Assembly (NCBI GenBank): GCA_903860085.1
Contig: CAIOPD010000097.1
Location: forward strand, 1 to 8,446
DNA from: an uncultured Pseudomonadota bacterium
Lineage (GTDB): Bacteria > Pseudomonadota > Gammaproteobacteria > Burkholderiales > Methylophilaceae
Length of the DNA: 8,446 nucleotides
Reading direction: 5' to 3'
The notes under the pieces were generated by a model. The model did no database searches. It was not told the DNA's origin and saw only the letters and a list, made by a program, of their open reading frames with translations. Shown piece after piece: positions 5,755-8,446 of this stretch. A program made the position numbers and the translations under genes. How positions within the stretch are numbered: position 1 is the first letter of the stretch; every line of letters begins with the position of its first letter.

Positions 5755-7206
5755 TTAAGCAGTGCCGCCTACGGTCAGTGCATCAATTTTAAGGGTAGGT
5801 TGACCAACACCTACAGGGACGCTTTGACCTTCTTTACCGCAAGTACCAACGCCACTATCCAATGCCATATCATTACCAATCATGGAAACGCGTTTTAACA
5901 CCTCAGGTCCATTACCAATTAAAGTAGCACCCATGACTGGATAGGTAATTTTCCCATCCTCAATCATATAGGCTTCTGCAGCACTAAATACAAATTTACC
6001 ACTGGTAATGTCAACTTGGCCACCACCAAAGTTGGCCGCATATAAGCCTCTTTTTACCGACTTGATGATTTCTTCTGGAGGTACTGTACCGTTCAGCATA
6101 TAGGTGTTCGTCATACGCGGCATAGGAATATGTGCGTAACTTTCACGGCGTGCATTCCCTGTGACTGGCATGTTCATTAAGCGTGCATTAAGCGTGTCTT
6201 GTATATACCCGCGTAAAATACCGTCCTCAATTAGTACGGTACGATTGGTAGGGTTGCCTTCATCATCCACGCTGAGTGAGCCTCGGCGGTCTTGTATCGT
6301 GCCATCATCCACAATAGTAATACCCTTTGCCGCAACCTGTTGGCCAATCATATTACTAAAAGCCGAGCTACCTTTGCGATTGAAATCACCTTCTAGGCCA
6401 TGACCTATCGCCTCATGAAGCAATATACCAGGCCATCCGGCACCCAAAACGACTGTCATACTACCAGCGGGGGCCGGGCGTGCGTCTAAATTAATAATGG
6501 CTTGATGAACTGCTTTTTTAGCGTAATCATGCAGGATTTCATCGGTAAAGTAGCTATAGTCAAAGCGACCACCACCACCGGCTGATCCCTGTTCCCGACG
6601 ACCGCCACTTTCGGCGATAACGTTAATTGATAAGCGTACCAAAGGACGTACATCTGCTGCCATAACACCATCGTGGCGCGCAATCATAATTACTTCGTAT
6701 TCACCTGCAATGGATGCTGTGACCTGTGAAATGCGGGGGTCTAGTTTTCTTGCGATGGATTCTAACTTTTCCAGTAATTTTACTTTAGCCTCAGCCGACA
6801 TGGAGGCAATCGGATCATGCGGTAGGTAAAGTTGAGGTGCGGTACGCTGAATCACATTGCCGGTAGTTTGCTCACCACCAAGGCTGGCAATTGCTTTGGT
6901 AGCTTTTGCTGCTTCTTTTAATGCACTTAAAGTAATGTCATCGGAATAAGCGAATGCGGTTTTTTCACCGCTAACGGCACGGACACCCACGCCTTGATCA
7001 ATAGAAAAGTTACCTGATTTTACTTGACCTTCTTCTAAGCCCCAGCTTTCGCTCCTGCTGTATTGAAAGTAAAGGTCGGCGTAGTCAATTTTATGCGACA
7101 TCATGTCGCCAAGCACATTTTGCAATTTGCCTATATCTAAACCTGCTGGAGCCAGTAAAGCCTGCGTTGCAGTGTCAAAGTGGGTGCTACTAACTTTAGA
7201 TTTCAT
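5755..7206 (-). CDS. tldD: TldD metalloprotease subunit
   Basis: TldD is the metal-bearing subunit of the TldD/TldE (PmbA) heterodimeric protease, which degrades unfolded peptides. In E. coli it matures microcin B17 and acts on the antitoxin CcdA. The 483 residues compare with 481 in E. coli. The zinc motif HEAIGH (264-269) sits in the conserved stretch PGILLHEAIGHGLEGDF. The third ligand fits C456 in the C-terminal signature GTCGKEGQSVPVGVGQP, in register with the two-residue longer N-terminus. The N-terminal part also shows family motifs (YADLYFQ, SIDQGVGVRAVSGEKTAFAYSD). No key residue is missing. The ATG lies 22 bp after the nitrilase stop, with no good Shine-Dalgarno, so translation may depend on the upstream gene. 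No tldE is in the window; in proteobacteria the partner is commonly encoded elsewhere. Neighbours yhdP and nitrilase match the known conserved cluster. Confidence 0.97.
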   Translation of the reverse strand: MKSKVSSTHFDTATQALLAPAGLDIGKLQNVLGDMMSHKIDYADLYFQYSRSESWGLEEGQVKSGNFSIDQGVGVRAVSGEKTAFAYSDDITLSALKEAAKATKAIASLGGEQTTGNVIQRTAPQLYLPHDPIASMSAEAKVKLLEKLESIARKLDPRISQVTASIAGEYEVIMIARHDGVMAADVRPLVRLSINVIAESGGRREQGSAGGGGRFDYSYFTDEILHDYAKKAVHQAIINLDARPAPAGSMTVVLGAGWPGILLHEAIGHGLEGDFNRKGSSAFSNMIGQQVAAKGITIVDDGTIQDRRGSLSVDDEGNPTNRTVLIEDGILRGYIQDTLNARLMNMPVTGNARRESYAHIPMPRMTNTYMLNGTVPPEEIIKSVKRGLYAANFGGGQVDITSGKFVFSAAEAYMIEDGKITYPVMGATLIGNGPEVLKRVSMIGNDMALDSGVGTCGKEGQSVPVGVGQPTLKIDALTVGGTA

Positions 7207-7228
7207 GTAGAGAGATGCTTACTTTCTG

Positions 7229-8095
7229 TTAACTAACGACTTTAATGGTACGGTGTTTTAAGGCAGGAAGACTTTTGCGTAAGCTAGCTTGATATTGTGG
7301 ATTCATGGTAGCAATAACTACGCCAGAACCTCTGGGTAGTCTATCTAAAATCACCCCCCAAGGATCTATTATCATACTGTTGCCATGGGTCTCGCGGCCT
7401 GATAAATGATAGCCTCCTTGCGCTGCCGCTATGACATAGCTTAAATTTTCGATGGCGCGCGCGCGCACTAAGGTTTCCCAGTGTGCTTTACCTGTAGTTT
7501 CTGTAAATGCTGCAGGTATTACAATAATATTTACTTCGCCCATAGCACGATATAGTTCAGGGAATCGTAAGTCATAACAGATTGATAAGCCAATTTTTCC
7601 GAATGGCGTATCCACTACTTGAATGTCATTGCCAGATTCAATCGTGTTTTCTTCGTGATAATGCTCATTACCTAAGTCTAGGCCAAACAAATGTATCTTG
7701 TCGTAGCGCGCCACTTGCTTACCTTTATCATCATAGACTAAGCAGCTGTTTCGGACTTTATTGGGAAAATTGCTGACCATAGGGACCGATCCACCAATAA
7801 GCCAAATGCCATGATCTTTAGCTATTTTGCTTAAAAAATCTTGAATAGGTCCTTTGCCCTCTTGTTCGCGTACGGCAACTTTATCAGTTTCCTTCATACC
7901 CATAATCGCAAAGTACTCTGGCAAAACAACTAGCTTGGCACCTTGATTGGCAGCAACTTCTATCAGTCGCTCAGCTTCACTTAAGTTAGCTGCAACGCTT
8001 GGCCCAGAGGCCATTTGGATAGCCGCTATTTTGATGAGCTCTTGGTTGTTTGTTGATTTGGCTTTTGTGGTTTTTAAGCGTGAAGTAATGGCCAT
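7229..8095 (-). CDS. Carbon-nitrogen hydrolase (nitrilase superfamily, Nit-like)
   Basis: This is a 288-residue cytosolic amidase of the nitrilase superfamily. The catalytic triad is complete: E60 in VVLPEYF, K133 in RYDKIHLF, and C173 in SICYDLRFPELYR. The later RARAIENLSYVIAAAQGG (211-228) and HGNSMIIDPWG (237-247) are also typical. The HLFGLDLG...ESG pattern and overall length resemble the Nit1/YbeM-type branch, whose studied members hydrolyse deaminated glutathione; that substrate is inference and other omega-amides are possible. The first 21 residues (Lys/Thr-rich) precede the usual family start at IKIAAIQMASGP and look like a non-conserved extension. No ATG, GTG or TTG lies near that point, so I keep ATG 8095, with a weak GGA six bases upstream on the minus strand. 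It sits between yhdP and tldD, an order seen in other proteobacteria, and is probably co-transcribed with tldD. Confidence 0.93.
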   Translation of the reverse strand: MAITSRLKTTKAKSTNNQELIKIAAIQMASGPSVAANLSEAERLIEVAANQGAKLVVLPEYFAIMGMKETDKVAVREQEGKGPIQDFLSKIAKDHGIWLIGGSVPMVSNFPNKVRNSCLVYDDKGKQVARYDKIHLFGLDLGNEHYHEENTIESGNDIQVVDTPFGKIGLSICYDLRFPELYRAMGEVNIIVIPAAFTETTGKAHWETLVRARAIENLSYVIAAAQGGYHLSGRETHGNSMIIDPWGVILDRLPRGSGVVIATMNPQYQASLRKSLPALKHRTIKVVS

Positions 8096-8217
8096 ATTTA
8101 ATCCAGAAATTTTTTAGTAAACTTTAAAAGAAATTTACCTAACACTTAAGCCCATTTGGCTTGAATGCGTATTGATAATAATCTATCCATGACATATATA
8201 CTACGGGTTGCAGACAT
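8096..8217 (-). other. Intergenic gap between yhdP and the nitrilase gene
   Basis: This 122-bp AT-rich gap holds one small inverted repeat, AAGCC (8148-8152) with GGCTT (8158-8162), around a five-base loop. There is no T-run after it on either strand, so it is not a standard terminator. TA-rich hexamers are present, but none has a matching -35 box, so I do not place a promoter. Confidence 0.4.
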
Positions 8218-8446
8218 TTAATTTGGAAGGATATTTTTAGTACTGTCATCACTATTTTCCGGGTTTTTTATTTCTTGCGGATTATCCCAAGTGCCCACGA
8301 TTTCATATTCTGTTGAGGCTATTTTATTAAGGGGGTCTTTAAGTATTTTTTGTGCCAAAAATGCTACAGCACCTACTAAAGGACCTCCAGCTAAAGCGGC
8401 TAATGACAGAGTGTCGCTAATACGTGGCATCACTTTAACTTTGAGA
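8218..8446 (-). CDS. yhdP: C-terminal end of YhdP-family (AsmA-like, TIGR02099) protein; 5' part outside window
   Basis: The minus-strand frame is open from the right window edge to TAA at 8220-8218. A GTG at 8433 and ATG at 8430 are internal codons, because the frame continues as LKVKV upstream. The residues SLAALAGGPLVGAVAFLAQ, then KDPLNKIASTEYEIVGTWDNPQ, match the conserved end of YhdP proteins: a Gly/Ala-rich hydrophobic stretch, KDPLD-like, and Y-x-(V/I)-x-GTW-(D/E)-x-P. YhdP is a very large inner-membrane-anchored periplasmic protein of the AsmA/TamB group, which carries phospholipids towards the outer membrane. Only the last 75 or so residues are seen. After GTWDNPQ there is a polar tail of about 18 residues (Asn/Asp/Ser-rich), probably variable. 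Its position upstream of the nitrilase gene and tldD supports the call; short visible length limits confidence. Confidence 0.8.
   Translation of the reverse strand, partial: LKVKVMPRISDTLSLAALAGGPLVGAVAFLAQKILKDPLNKIASTEYEIVGTWDNPQEIKNPENSDDSTKNILPN

Noticed and set aside
7455..7468. (GC)6 alternating purine-pyrimidine tract as possible Z-DNA or a regulatory element
   Set aside because: It lies inside the nitrilase gene and is explained by codons for the conserved VRARAIEN segment (GTG CGC GCG CGC GCC).
8218..8433. A complete 71-residue small protein starting at GTG 8433
   Set aside because: The frame stays open to the window edge and the sequence matches the conserved end of YhdP, so it is the 3' part of a large gene.
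1..8446. tRNA, rRNA, CRISPR array, transposase, integrase or toxin-antitoxin genes
   Set aside because: Nothing with the needed structure, repeat pattern or protein motifs was seen on either strand.

Overview
The window looks like a moderately AT-rich piece of a proteobacterial chromosome. The gene order yhdP - nitrilase - tldD is a housekeeping neighbourhood of beta- and gammaproteobacteria, and the proteins are clearly proteobacterial. A betaproteobacterium, possibly a Methylophilaceae-like methylotroph, is my best guess. That is inference from gene style and order, not something the sequence proves. I see no tRNA, rRNA, CRISPR array, insertion sequence or prophage gene.

Layout: (1) Bases 1-176 hold the 3' end of a plus-strand gene ending in an HD-GYP-like segment with altered catalytic residues and an early stop. 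(2) Bases 177-1500 carry two small plus-strand genes for exported proteins, each apparently its own transcription unit. The first is a Lys/Ala/Pro-rich protein of 85 residues with an internal duplication, followed by a strong intrinsic terminator. The second is a single-domain fasciclin protein of 163 residues with a Lys-rich tail, preceded by a possible extended -10 promoter and followed by a terminator-like hairpin. (3) Bases 1501-1600 are the convergent gap, containing a near-perfect 20-bp palindrome. (4) Bases 1601-8446 are a minus-strand block, read from right to left: the C-terminus of yhdP (cut by the window edge), a carbon-nitrogen hydrolase, tldD, mfd and a dedA-family gene.

The minus-strand genes are closely packed. 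The nitrilase gene and tldD are 22 bp apart. mfd and dedA are 9 bp apart, with the mfd stop codon inside the dedA ribosome binding site. Gaps of 122 bp (yhdP/nitrilase) and 107 bp (tldD/mfd) could hold internal promoters. A perfect TATAAT lies in the second gap. The block combines envelope maintenance (YhdP, DedA), metabolite or amide clean-up (nitrilase), peptide processing (TldD) and transcription-coupled DNA repair (Mfd).

I do not see a convincing new multi-gene system here. The points most worth checking are the degenerate, truncated HD-GYP tail, the repeat-built secreted protein with tandem 11-bp repeats upstream, the alternating TCACA/TGTGA half-sites at the fasciclin promoter, the orphan palindrome at 1515-1534, and the mfd-dedA coupling.
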